Positions 33,228 to 42,080 of a DNA stretch of 64,000 bases are shown piece by piece. The notes beneath the pieces were generated by a model. That model made no database searches, had not been told where the DNA came from, and saw only the letters and a program-made list of their open reading frames with translations. The position numbers and the translations under genes are program-made. The stretch lies in assembly GCF_031344055.1 (NCBI RefSeq), contig NZ_JADBEN010000001.1, one strand, 5' to 3'. Every line of letters begins with the position of its first letter. The stretch's first letter is position 1. Origin of the DNA: Methylobacillus flagellatus_A (lineage in GTDB: Bacteria; Pseudomonadota; Gammaproteobacteria; Burkholderiales; Methylophilaceae).

Positions 33228-34789
33228 CAACCTGGGCAGACGTACAAGAAAAGATCAGACATCCCGGCTCCCGCGTGCTTGCAGAGTGGCGCGAAAGGCG
33301 CGTGATCGAAGCGGCAGAACGTGCCGCCGTGGGCAAAACCAACGCGCTGCTGCGGCAATATGCCGGGGCGGAATTCAATCGCCTCACCTCAGACTGGACA
33401 GCAACCAGCACCTCGGCAGATTCCGAGATCATCGGCAGCCTGCGTGCGCTGCGCGACCGGTCGCGCCAGCTCATCCGCGATAACGAAACCGCCAAGAATG
33501 CCCAGCGCATTGTCTGGCAGAACGTCATTGGCCCTGGCATCGGCCTGCAAGCGCAGGTCAAGGGAGCAGACGGCAAGCTGATCAAGGCGATCAATGACGA
33601 CATCGAGGGCGAATGGTGCGAGTGGGCCATGCCGGAAACCTGCCATGTGGCAGGCCTGCTCGGCTTTGCCGACATCGAGGCCTGGGCATGGAGCCAGATT
33701 TTCGAGGCGGGCGAAGCCATCATCCGCATCGTGCGCCAGCCCTTCGGCGGCAGCCGCATCCCGCTCGGGCTGGAGCTGATCGAAGCCGACCGGCTCATGG
33801 ACCAATGGCAGACGGCGCGCGCGCCCAATGGCAACCTCATCCGCATGGGCGTGGAGATGGACAACTGGGGCCGGGCGGTCGCGTACTGGTTTCATCCCGG
33901 ACATCCGGGCGATTACGCCTTCCGCAGTTTCGAGCCTGCGAAGTTCATCCGCATCCCGGCCAGCGACATCATCCATCTCTACCAGGTGGAGCGTTGGCCG
34001 CAAACGCGCGGCGTGCCTATGCTGCATGCCACCATCCGCCGCCTGCGCGACATGGCGGGCTACAGCGAGGCGGAAATTGTCGCGGCCCGCGCCAGCGCCA
34101 ACATCGTCGGCTTCATCAAGAGCGAGGCAGGGGACGAGCCGGAGTATCGCAAGCGCGAGATAGACAGCGCGCCGGGCACATTCAAGCAGCTGCTGCCGGG
34201 CGAGGATTTCGTGGGCTTCAACCCCAGCCGCCCGAATGCGGCGCTGGAGCCTTTCATGCGCTTCATGCTGCGCTCGGTCGCGGCGGGTGTGGGCATCAGC
34301 TACGAGAGCCTCAGCAAGGATTTCAGCCAGAGCAATTACAGCTCCAGCCGCCTCAGCCTGCTGGAAGATCGCGTCATGTACCGCATCCTGCAAGGATGGA
34401 CCATCCGCAAGCTGCGGCTCCGGCTGCACCTGGAATTCATGGATGCCGCCGTGCTGTCCGGCGTACTCAGCATCGACGACTACTACACTCGCCGGCGGGT
34501 GTACACCAAAGCCCGCTTCAAACCGCGCGGCTGGAGCTGGATAGACCCACAGAAAGAGGTCAACGCCTACAAGATGGCAGTGCGCGGCGGCTTCACCACC
34601 CGCGCCGAAGTCATCGCAGAAACAGGCAGCGGCCTGGATTTCGAGGATGTGGCACAAGGCCTGTCGGACGAAAATGCCTTGCTGCTGGACCTTGGCCTGG
34701 TGGTCGATACCGATCCCAGCCAGGTAAACGACAAGGGCGCGGAACAGCCGCAAGCAGGCCAGACGGGAGACAAGAAAGAGAGCGAATGA
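33224..34789 (+). CDS. Portal protein (lambda family)
   Basis: 521 residues. Signatures of the lambda gpB portal family: SLRALRDRSRQLIRDNETAK, the WHP-like YWFHPGHPGDYAF and SYESLSKDFSQSNYSSSRLS. It forms the dodecameric ring through which DNA enters the head. Long shadow frames exist in both other plus frames and on the minus strand over this GC-rich gene. Confidence 0.92.
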   Translation: MTTWADVQEKIRHPGSRVLAEWRERRVIEAAERAAVGKTNALLRQYAGAEFNRLTSDWTATSTSADSEIIGSLRALRDRSRQLIRDNETAKNAQRIVWQNVIGPGIGLQAQVKGADGKLIKAINDDIEGEWCEWAMPETCHVAGLLGFADIEAWAWSQIFEAGEAIIRIVRQPFGGSRIPLGLELIEADRLMDQWQTARAPNGNLIRMGVEMDNWGRAVAYWFHPGHPGDYAFRSFEPAKFIRIPASDIIHLYQVERWPQTRGVPMLHATIRRLRDMAGYSEAEIVAARASANIVGFIKSEAGDEPEYRKREIDSAPGTFKQLLPGEDFVGFNPSRPNAALEPFMRFMLRSVAAGVGISYESLSKDFSQSNYSSSRLSLLEDRVMYRILQGWTIRKLRLRLHLEFMDAAVLSGVLSIDDYYTRRRVYTKARFKPRGWSWIDPQKEVNAYKMAVRGGFTTRAEVIAETGSGLDFEDVAQGLSDENALLLDLGLVVDTDPSQVNDKGAEQPQAGQTGDKKESE

Positions 34790-36192
34790 TGGACATCAGA
34801 GTCAAATACACCACCCGCGTAGCGGGGCAGGACATTCTGGCAGGCGACTACACAGCCGCCCGCGGCAATGCCCTTGCGGCGGACATTACCCAGGCCGTGC
34901 TTGCCAGCGGGGCAGGGGTGGATATCACGGCGTATCCGGTGGAGAGCATCGCCAAAACCTCCACCGACCCCACGACCGGGCAGACGGTGCTTGTTGGGCC
35001 GAATGGTTACCCACTTCCGTCCTCGGTCTATGGCAACAGTCTCAAGATTAAACTGGCAAACACAGCAGGTTTCGGTACCATCGGAACTGGGTACACATTT
35101 TGTCAGCGCTGGCAGCTTGAAGGTGTTGCGGCAGGGCCGGTTGAGTTTCGGTTTATTCTTGAGTTTGGGAATAACGCGGAATTTACAATCAGCAGTTTTG
35201 CTGTCGCCACTGGTCGAGATGGCTCGGAAGTTAATGCATTCAATGCGGATGGTAGTGCCGCTACTTGGACAACAGCGTCTGGCATAGTTGTGCCCGCAGC
35301 TGACCCTGATTACGCAACCAATGGCTTGGTAAGTCGCGTGACAACGCCGTGGTTTGAGGGAACCATGCCAGTAAAAGGTGGTGCCTTTTATAGTCGATTG
35401 ATAATGCCATCCCAACAAGTAGGCACAGTGGGCGCTACTGGGTCACGCCCAATTTCAGACTGGCAAATTAATATCAATTCTATGCTGCCTGGCCTAAAAT
35501 ATTTCGCCAACCACTCTTCTGGCAATTACGTAACAGCCAACCAAGGCGCAATGCCAAATGGCACCATTAACTCAGAATTTTCCCCGGTTGTCGGCATTGA
35601 AATCCGTTCTGGGGGATTAGTTAAAACTTTTACTCTGGATGCTATTGGTGACAGTACTACACAAGAGTTGGCAACAGGTTCTGGTGAAAATCGAAAACCA
35701 TTCAACTATAGCTGGGCGGCGAAAGTTGTTAATGATCGGATTTTGGCTGGACTTCCCTGGGGTTTTCAGAATTATGCCTATGAAGGTAAAACAGCGTCAC
35801 ATTTCCTTGGCCGCTACAAAGCGCTTTGTACAAATAGCATAGGCCTGACAGGTGATATCGCAATTATCCAGCCATTCAGTGTTAACGGTTCCGGTTTCGC
35901 TGATACTGTCATTGATGCCAATCTTTTATTAGTGCAAGACATCATCGCGTTGCGAAAAGCGGCGGGTAGGCAGACGATAGTTCGGACAGTGTTTCCGATA
36001 AAAAATAATGCAGGACCTACATTGATGGCATGGACGCGTGGGAACCGACTGGTTCGTCAGATGGATGTACCAGTGTTTGATGCAGCAGTACTCCCTATTG
36101 TTACGACAGACAGCACTCATCTATCACTGCATGACTCACGTGACATTGTAGCGCCAGCATTAGACAGATTTTTAATCAATTTAGGGCTCTAA
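34786..36192 (+). CDS. SGNH/GDSL-type hydrolase-like protein in the head module
   Basis: 468 residues; ATG overlaps the portal stop. The C-terminal ~190 residues carry SGNH-hydrolase motifs: block I LDAIGDSTT (Ser about 290), NYAYEGKTA (block II-like Gly) and block V DSTHLSLHD (Asp ~442, His ~445). The middle is beta-rich. The first ~75 codons are GC-rich like the phage; the rest is clearly AT-rich, suggesting that a small phage protein was fused to foreign sequence. Possible roles are esterase or deacetylase action on surface polysaccharide. Confidence 0.65.
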   Translation: MMDIRVKYTTRVAGQDILAGDYTAARGNALAADITQAVLASGAGVDITAYPVESIAKTSTDPTTGQTVLVGPNGYPLPSSVYGNSLKIKLANTAGFGTIGTGYTFCQRWQLEGVAAGPVEFRFILEFGNNAEFTISSFAVATGRDGSEVNAFNADGSAATWTTASGIVVPAADPDYATNGLVSRVTTPWFEGTMPVKGGAFYSRLIMPSQQVGTVGATGSRPISDWQININSMLPGLKYFANHSSGNYVTANQGAMPNGTINSEFSPVVGIEIRSGGLVKTFTLDAIGDSTTQELATGSGENRKPFNYSWAAKVVNDRILAGLPWGFQNYAYEGKTASHFLGRYKALCTNSIGLTGDIAIIQPFSVNGSGFADTVIDANLLLVQDIIALRKAAGRQTIVRTVFPIKNNAGPTLMAWTRGNRLVRQMDVPVFDAAVLPIVTTDSTHLSLHDSRDIVAPALDRFLINLGL

Positions 36193-36315
36193 GGGATTAC
36201 CTAATTTTATGGTTTTATTCTCTTTGTGTTTGAGAGATTAGTCCGGTTGGACTATGGTTAATAATCGCCAATTGATATATATCTTCAATATTATTCAAAC
36301 AAATGGGGTGGGGAA

Positions 36316-37731
36316 ATGAATAAATCAGTAAGGATTATTATTGCTATAACAGCATTGTTTTCATTGTCACATCCTGTTTTTGCGGATGTTACATGGAATG
36401 GCAGCACCGGGAACTGGATTGATTCATCTAAATGGAGTGGGGCGACAGTGCCAAGCTCAACAGATAACGCAATTATTAATAGTGGAGAGATCTACCTGAG
36501 TAGTGATGTCCATATCGACACTCTTACCTTAAATAATGGTTTGATTAGAGGTTCGGGGAGCATGACTACCAATAATCTTTACTGGAATACAGGGAGCATC
36601 AATTTCAGCCCATCTTCAAGCTCTAGTGATAATTGGATGGGAGTGTTAACTGTCAATGGTAATGCTGTGTTGGGTTCCAATGGATCTAGTATGTCGCTAG
36701 AAGGAGGCACTAGTCCTCACTGGTGTGATGATTGCGGATCAACTAAGCTTATTTTGAACGGCAACACGACTTTGGAAGGTTCTTTGACTGGCGCAACAGG
36801 TGCAATCGTTAATAACGGAACAATGACTCTTAAGGAAGGTTCAAACACCTATACAAGTTATTGGAATCGGTGGTGGAGCCCTTTGGTGAATAATGGCACT
36901 ATAGATGCAAACCCAGGTGCAACTAAGGTAGCAAGACTTTTTAATCTTTTTGATAATGATGGAGTAATTGAAGTTTCTTCTGGTACGTTGCTCGTCGATA
37001 ATTATTATGGTGCTGTTAATAATAAGGTAGATAGTTCCTTTAGAGTAAAGTCTGGAGCAAGTTTTGTACTAGGTAATGAGTCCGAAGGCCAAAGATTTTC
37101 AAACAATGGTGGTGAGGTCATTATTGAAGCTGGAGCATCATATATTGGCGCTGCTTACACTCAAAATTCTGGTACAACAAAAATTACCGACGCTTCATTT
37201 GTCCTTACAGATATCGATGGATTCCAGATATATGGTGGAGATTTTGTTGCGAATGGCAACTTGAAAGGGATAGTTAATATTTTTGCAGGGAATGTCTCAT
37301 TAGGCGAAACTCCCAATCAACTTAATATAGACGGAGATTTATATCTGAGGTCGGACTCCAATTTCACTATTAATATTGCTGGGCTTCAGCAGGGCATAAG
37401 TTATGATTCGGTGAATTTTACTGGTTACATGATCGCCAATGGAGCTCTAAACATAAATTTCGATTCTTTCATCCCTACAATTGGTAGCACATTTAATATT
37501 TTTAATGGATCTGTGTTTTCCGATGAACTTGGTGAGTATGGACTTGGCTATTCTTTCCTACAAGTTAATGTAAATGGCCTGGATTTAAATCAGTTTTCTT
37601 ATAATCTCGATTATTCAAGTTCTGGAATATCATTTACAGTGTTAGCTGTTCCAGAGCCAAGTAGCTATGCAATGTTATTACTAGGTCTGAGCGTTTTAGG
37701 TTTTGTAGCACGTAGATTACGCAAGCTTTAA
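36316..37731 (+). CDS. PEP-CTERM sorting-domain protein (prophage cargo)
   Basis: 471 residues. Signal peptide 1-23 (ending PVFA), then a Ser/Asn/Gly-rich beta-repeat region like other exported PEP-CTERM proteins (opening VTWNGSTGNWIDSSKWSG). The last 27 residues are a canonical PEP-CTERM: VPEPSSYAML, a hydrophobic helix, and RRLRKL. Such proteins are processed by an exosortase and tied to exopolysaccharide or outer-surface material in biofilm-forming Gram-negatives. A strong GGGGTGGGGAA site precedes the ATG and a terminator follows. The gene is much more AT-rich than flanking head genes. Confidence 0.88.
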   Translation: MNKSVRIIIAITALFSLSHPVFADVTWNGSTGNWIDSSKWSGATVPSSTDNAIINSGEIYLSSDVHIDTLTLNNGLIRGSGSMTTNNLYWNTGSINFSPSSSSSDNWMGVLTVNGNAVLGSNGSSMSLEGGTSPHWCDDCGSTKLILNGNTTLEGSLTGATGAIVNNGTMTLKEGSNTYTSYWNRWWSPLVNNGTIDANPGATKVARLFNLFDNDGVIEVSSGTLLVDNYYGAVNNKVDSSFRVKSGASFVLGNESEGQRFSNNGGEVIIEAGASYIGAAYTQNSGTTKITDASFVLTDIDGFQIYGGDFVANGNLKGIVNIFAGNVSLGETPNQLNIDGDLYLRSDSNFTINIAGLQQGISYDSVNFTGYMIANGALNINFDSFIPTIGSTFNIFNGSVFSDELGEYGLGYSFLQVNVNGLDLNQFSYNLDYSSSGISFTVLAVPEPSSYAMLLLGLSVLGFVARRLRKL

Positions 37732-37757
37732 TAAAAATTTTATTTAGCACGACAATA

Positions 37758-37780
37758 AAGCCGCCTCCGGGCGGTTTTTT
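37758..37780 (+). terminator. Terminator after the PEP-CTERM gene
   Basis: GCCGCC/GGGCGG with a short TCC-type loop, then TTTTTT. It closes the AT-rich insert. Confidence 0.8.
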
Positions 37781-37814
37781 ATTGCCCTCTCCGGCGCGAA
37801 TCAATTTTCAACCA

Positions 37815-37837
37815 GCCACCTTCGGGTGGCTTTTTTT
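37815..37837 (+). terminator. Terminator-like hairpin before the protease-capsid gene
   Basis: GCCACC, TTCG loop, GGTGGC, then seven T. It lies 13 bases before the start codon, within the late operon. Confidence 0.75.
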
Positions 37838-37850
37838 ATGGGAGCAAGCA

Positions 37851-40127
37851 ATGGCAAATACCCCAGGGCGTGCGCACAAAGCGCCGCCAAAAGGCGAGGT
37901 GCAGCTGCGCACCTTTGGGATAGAGCATAGCGGCAAGCTACGAGCGCTGCGGACCGAGGAGGATGAGCGCGAGGACGACCCCGAGCGCACCGACGACGAG
38001 GACGACCCCGAGCGCACCGACGACGAGGACGACCCCGAGCGCACCGACGACGAGGACGACCCCGAGCGCACCGACGACGAGGACGACCCCGAGCGCACCG
38101 ACGACGAGGACGATCCCGAGCGCACCGACGACGAGGACGATCCCGAGCGCACCGACGACGAGGACGATCCCGAGCGCACCGACGACGAAGGCGATCCCGA
38201 ACGCACGGACAACGAGGACGATCCCGAGCGTACCGAGCAGACGGAGGAATCGCGCTCTGAGTGGTTACAGCAGATTCAGTATGACGCCACACGCCGCACA
38301 GTGCGTTTGCCGTTTTCATCCGACGTACCAGTGCAGCGCTGGTATGGGGCGGAAATCCTCTCGCATGACCCTGGCGCGATCCGCGTAGGCGATCGCCAGA
38401 AATTCATGCCCCTGCTTTACAACCACGACACCTACAGCCTGCTGGGCCGGGTGGAAGGCCTGGAGCAGGTGCAGGGGCGGTTGTATGGCACGGTGCGTTT
38501 CGGCAAGGATCAATTCGGGGACTGGGCGCTGCAGCAGGTGCTCGACGAGGTGCTGGTCAATGTCTCTCTCCGCTATGAGGTTTACAAGTGGATGGAGGAT
38601 GTGGAGCAGGAGAGCTACACGGCGATCGACTGGGAGCCGGTGGAGTTTTCCATGGTGACGGTTCCGGCGGATGCCACGGTGGGCGGTGGCCGGTCCTTGG
38701 GTGACGGTAAAAATCAATCAACGAAGGGAACAGAAATGAAACTGAATCAACGCAAGCAGGCGGCTGTGGTAGAACAGCCACGCGGCGCGGGTGCTGGCGA
38801 TGCGGTCGCCAAGGAGCGCGCCCGCATCAAGGAAATCACAGAACTCTGCCGTGCGCATAGCGTGCCGCAGGATGTGATGCAGAAAATGATCGACGATGGC
38901 AGCAGCATCTCCAGCGTGCGCGGCCTGGTGCTTTCCTCGATTGCGCAACGTAGCAAGGATGGCGGCAATGGGCCTGTGGCCGACCTGGGCGGAAATCCAA
39001 GCCCGGACTTGAGTGATGCTGACAAGGCCCGCTACTCCATAATCCGCGCCTTGAATGCCGCTATTTCTGGCGACTGGAAAAAGGCCGGGTTCGAGCGCGA
39101 GGTGAGCGATGACATCATCAAGCGCAGCGGCAAGGAACTGAGCCACGAGAATGCCTTTATGGTGCCGACCAACCTGCGCTTTGCTGCGCGCCGTGATGGT
39201 CAAGACAAGCGCGACTATAACACCGGAGCCCTGGCAACTGGCGGCGCCCTGGTAGCGACTGATCTGCTCTATGGCAGCTTTATCGAGATGCTGCGCAATA
39301 AGGCCAAGGTCATGCAATTGGGTGCCACCGTGCTATCCGGCCTCGTCGGCAATGTGGACATTCCCAAGCAACTGACTGGCGCCGCGCCTGGCTGGTTCAC
39401 CGAGGGCAACGATATGCCCAAGACCAGCGGTACATTCGGCAAAGTCGCGCTGGCGCTCAAGAGCATCGGCACCTATAGCCTGATCACGCGCAACATGCTG
39501 CTGCAATCAACGCCCGACATTGAAATGATTGTGCGGGCAGACCTCATTGCCACCCTGGCGCTGGGTATCGACCTGGCCGCGCTGAGCGGCACCGGCTTGA
39601 GCGGCCAGCCGCTGGGCATAGCCAATACCAACGGCATCAATAGCATTATCGGGGGCACCAACGGCGCGAACATCACGCTGGATCACATCATCGACATGGA
39701 AACCGCGGTCGAAGATGCCAATGCCGACGTGGGTAGCCTGGCCTACCTGGTCAACCCGCGCACCAAGGGCTACCTGAAAAAGGCCAAATCCACCACCGGG
39801 CAATATCTGTGGACAACCTCGCCAACCGGCGGCCGCAGTGCCACACCTGGCGAGCTGAACGGCCATGCCGCCGCTGTGACCAACCAGGCGCGTAAAAACC
39901 TGACCAAGGGCACAAGCGCAGGCATTTGCTCGGAGCTGTTCTTCGGCGCCTGGAGCGAGGTGCTGATTGGCGAGTGGGGCGCGCTGGAAATCCTGCCTAA
40001 CCCATACCACGAGGATGCGTTCGCCAGCGGCGGCCTGCTGATCCGCGCCGCCCACTCGGTGGATGTGGGTGTGCGCCATGCCGCTTCTTTCAGCGTCATG
40101 TCCGACGCGCTGACGCCGCAGGCATAA
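37851..40127 (+). CDS. Fused prohead protease-major capsid protein (HK97 fold) with acidic repeat
   Basis: 758 residues; GGAG lies six bases before the ATG. Order: basic N-terminus (1-40); ten copies of a nine-residue acidic repeat, EDDPERTDD (about 40-130); an S78-like protease region (YNHDTYSLLGRVEGLEQVQG, EFSMVTVPADATVGGG); a helical scaffold-like segment; and the HK97 capsid domain (GTYSLITRNMLLQSTPDIEM, LAALSGTGLSGQPLGI). An internal ATG at 38736, six bases after AAGGGA, could give a separate capsid/scaffold product. The protease would normally free the capsid part during maturation. Confidence 0.85.
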   Translation: MANTPGRAHKAPPKGEVQLRTFGIEHSGKLRALRTEEDEREDDPERTDDEDDPERTDDEDDPERTDDEDDPERTDDEDDPERTDDEDDPERTDDEDDPERTDDEDDPERTDDEGDPERTDNEDDPERTEQTEESRSEWLQQIQYDATRRTVRLPFSSDVPVQRWYGAEILSHDPGAIRVGDRQKFMPLLYNHDTYSLLGRVEGLEQVQGRLYGTVRFGKDQFGDWALQQVLDEVLVNVSLRYEVYKWMEDVEQESYTAIDWEPVEFSMVTVPADATVGGGRSLGDGKNQSTKGTEMKLNQRKQAAVVEQPRGAGAGDAVAKERARIKEITELCRAHSVPQDVMQKMIDDGSSISSVRGLVLSSIAQRSKDGGNGPVADLGGNPSPDLSDADKARYSIIRALNAAISGDWKKAGFEREVSDDIIKRSGKELSHENAFMVPTNLRFAARRDGQDKRDYNTGALATGGALVATDLLYGSFIEMLRNKAKVMQLGATVLSGLVGNVDIPKQLTGAAPGWFTEGNDMPKTSGTFGKVALALKSIGTYSLITRNMLLQSTPDIEMIVRADLIATLALGIDLAALSGTGLSGQPLGIANTNGINSIIGGTNGANITLDHIIDMETAVEDANADVGSLAYLVNPRTKGYLKKAKSTTGQYLWTTSPTGGRSATPGELNGHAAAVTNQARKNLTKGTSAGICSELFFGAWSEVLIGEWGALEILPNPYHEDAFASGGLLIRAAHSVDVGVRHAASFSVMSDALTPQA
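37971..38240 (+). repeat. Ten tandem 27-bp repeats coding an acidic nonapeptide
   Basis: In-frame units of GAGGACGACCCCGAGCGCAC-type sequence, period 27 bp, repeated ten times. The first five or so are nearly identical; later units carry silent or single changes (CCC to CCG/GAT, E-G-D, N for D), as expected for an array growing from one side. Confidence 0.95.
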
Positions 40128-40144
40128 GCAGGTTCAACCATTCC

Positions 40145-40171
40145 AAGGGGCGCTTCGGCGCCCTTTGTTTT
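40145..40171 (+). terminator. Terminator-like hairpin after the capsid gene
   Basis: GGGCGC, TTCG loop, GCGCCC, then TTTGTTTTT, between the capsid gene and the next late gene. Confidence 0.7.
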
Positions 40172-40201
40172 TGCAGACGTCTGTATTTTATGGAGGCCAT
40201 C

Positions 40202-40561
40202 ATGGCTAAAAGTGACGGAAAAAAGAATTTTGTAGTACGCGACGGCTTTGTCGTGGAGCTGGAGACCGAAACCAAGAGCACCGGCGGCGTGGTCAGTAAG
40301 TCACGCAAGACACTCGGCGGCGGCGAGCAGATCGCGCTCACCTATGACGAGTACCTGGTGCATGCCCACAAGCTGGAGTATGCCGATGAGAAAGACCGCA
40401 AGGCCGCGCTGGAAGAAGAGGAGGAGCGCGCAAAGGCCAAGGTCGTGGCAGACCCGCTTACCGCGTTTTCACACCTGCTTTCGGCAATTGTTGCCCAGGC
40501 GCAAGCAACAGGCACCTTGCCTAACCTGACCCCTGCGACCGAGCAGGAAAAAACCGAGTAA
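40202..40561 (+). CDS. Hypothetical head protein
   Basis: 119 residues (start MAKSDGKKNFVVRDGFVVEL); GGAGG lies five bases before the ATG. The middle is a charged helix (DEKDRKAALEEEEERAKAKV). Directly after the capsid gene, where decoration or head-completion proteins are common, but the family is not recognised. Confidence 0.6.
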   Translation: MAKSDGKKNFVVRDGFVVELETETKSTGGVVSKSRKTLGGGEQIALTYDEYLVHAHKLEYADEKDRKAALEEEEERAKAKVVADPLTAFSHLLSAIVAQAQATGTLPNLTPATEQEKTE

Positions 40562-40851
40562 TGGCCTTCGCTGAGGACCTGCAGGTTTACCTGCAGGATT
40601 TTGGCGTGCCGGCCAGGCTGACGGCAGACGCACCGGGCAGCGAAAAGCTTGTGCTGCTCGATGAGCCGGACGCCGAGATCTTCGGCGGCGAGCAGGTGGC
40701 GGGGGACAAGATCATTACCTACGTGGCGGATGATTTCCCCGGGCTGGTCAGCGGCGTGCAGATCACGGTTGACGGTGTGGCGTGGAAAGTGCGCGGCGCA
40801 CCGCAGCGGCTTGATGACGGCAGGTTTGCCAGGGCAGGGCTGAAAAAATGA
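40561..40851 (+). CDS. Head-tail attachment protein candidate
   Basis: 96 residues, beta-rich (GVQITVDGVAWKVRGAPQRL). Size and position after the capsid genes match lambda FII-type head-tail joining proteins. The start overlaps the previous stop (TAATG), and its own end overlaps the next gene (ATGA). Confidence 0.6.
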   Translation: MAFAEDLQVYLQDFGVPARLTADAPGSEKLVLLDEPDAEIFGGEQVAGDKIITYVADDFPGLVSGVQITVDGVAWKVRGAPQRLDDGRFARAGLKK

Positions 40852-41258
40852 CGATCGCAGAACATATCCTGCAGCACATCTATCAAGCCCTGCTGACTGG
40901 CAACATAGGCGCATCGGTCTACCGCGCGCGTACTGATTCATTTGCTCTTAGCGAGCTGCCCGCCGTCAACCTCAAGCCAGCAACTGAGGGTACACGCACC
41001 CTTGGCAACGGCCTCAAGGCGAATGAGCTGGATATCGAGCTGGACGTTCACGTAGCGGATACGCCGCCAGACGGAAAAGCGGATGAGGTGATTTCCATCA
41101 TGCACGCCGCGATCACCACTTATGCGCCGTTGCTGGAGATGGTCGCGGAGATCAGCTACCAGTCGCGCGAGTGGGAATTTGACGAAGGCGACGAGCAGCG
41201 AGGCAAAGTGACGGTGCGCTACACCGTTACCTACGACAGGCTTTCCACCGTGCTTTAA
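40848..41258 (+). CDS. Tail completion/terminator protein (gpU-like)
   Basis: 136 residues. The fold pattern (MTIAEHILQHIYQALL at the N-terminus, then KANELDIELDVHVADTPP and KVTVRYTVTYDRLSTVL) matches minor tail U-like proteins that cap the tail tube. Translationally coupled to the preceding gene. Confidence 0.65.
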   Translation: MTIAEHILQHIYQALLTGNIGASVYRARTDSFALSELPAVNLKPATEGTRTLGNGLKANELDIELDVHVADTPPDGKADEVISIMHAAITTYAPLLEMVAEISYQSREWEFDEGDEQRGKVTVRYTVTYDRLSTVL

Positions 41259-41278
41259 CGGTTCAGCATCTTTTACAT

Positions 41279-41302
41279 CAACCCGCTTCGGCGGGTTTTT
41301 TA
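41279..41302 (+). terminator. Terminator-like hairpin before the tail tube gene
   Basis: ACCCGC, TTCG loop, GCGGGT, then TTTTTT. It ends 14 bases before the tail tube start codon. Confidence 0.75.
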
Positions 41303-41315
41303 TTTGGAGAACATC

Positions 41316-42080
41316 ATGCAATTAGGTTTCGGCACCGGCATCCTCACAGCCATCCCGCAGCTTGACGCGGCAGGCGCAACCATTGCCAACGGCACCCCTG
41401 TGCAATTTGGCACCATGCAGGAAGTCACAGGCGACCTGAGCTTTGAAGAAAAATCCCTGTACGGCTCCGGCCAGTTCCCGATCGCTGTCGGTCGGGGCAA
41501 GGGCAAGTTGACGTTCAAGTGCAAGCTGGCGGAAATCAAGGCTGCTATCCTTGGCGATTTGTTCTTCGGCACTGCAGCCGAGCCAGGCAGCCGCCAGGCG
41601 GTGAACAACTTCTCTGCCACTCTCGATGACGAAGCGCCTTACGCTGTTACGGTAACGCCGCCCTCAAGCGGAACATTCCTCACCGACCTGGGCGTGCGCG
41701 ATGGCGTTACAGGCCTGGCGCTCACCAAGGTAGCCATTACCGATACAGTAGCGGCCGGCGAATACCAGGTGAGCGCGGCAGGGGTGTATACCTTCCATAG
41801 CACCATGGCAGAAAAGCGCGTGCTCATCAGTTATGAGTACAGCTCCACCGGCGGCTCAACCATCGTCATCAGCAACCAGCTGATGGGCGAGGCGCCGTTT
41901 TTCAGCGTGCAACTGATGTCGCGCTACAAGGGCAAGCATCTGACCTTGTCGCTCAATAGCTGCACCTCCAACAAGTTCTCGCTTCCGTTCAAGTCCGACG
42001 ACTTCTTCATCCCCGATTTCGAATTCTCGGCGATGGCTGACGACGCAGGAATTGTAGGCTACCTGAGCTTGGCGGAGTAA
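41316..42080 (+). CDS. Major tail tube protein
   Basis: 254 residues (start MQLGFGTGILTAIPQLDAAG), with GGAG before the ATG. The beta-sandwich pattern with DLSFEEKSLYGSGQFPIAVG and a C-terminal DFFIPDFEFSAMADDAG is typical of siphovirus tail tubes. The upstream TTG is rejected because of the ribosome-binding site. Confidence 0.75.
   Translation: MQLGFGTGILTAIPQLDAAGATIANGTPVQFGTMQEVTGDLSFEEKSLYGSGQFPIAVGRGKGKLTFKCKLAEIKAAILGDLFFGTAAEPGSRQAVNNFSATLDDEAPYAVTVTPPSSGTFLTDLGVRDGVTGLALTKVAITDTVAAGEYQVSAAGVYTFHSTMAEKRVLISYEYSSTGGSTIVISNQLMGEAPFFSVQLMSRYKGKHLTLSLNSCTSNKFSLPFKSDDFFIPDFEFSAMADDAGIVGYLSLAE

Noticed and set aside
33389..34753. Long minus-strand frame opposite the portal gene
   Set aside because: It is a GC-rich shadow with low-complexity His/Arg/Ala translation, while the plus strand encodes a clear portal protein.
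33613..34785. N-terminal 391 codons of the frame that continues into the SGNH-like gene
   Set aside because: This part overlaps the portal gene in another frame and is Arg/Pro/Gly-rich shadow; the ATG overlapping the portal stop is the sensible start.
37971..38240. Possible CRISPR or spacer-repeat array
   Set aside because: The 27-bp units abut with no spacers, stay in frame within a real gene and encode a nonapeptide; no cas genes are present.
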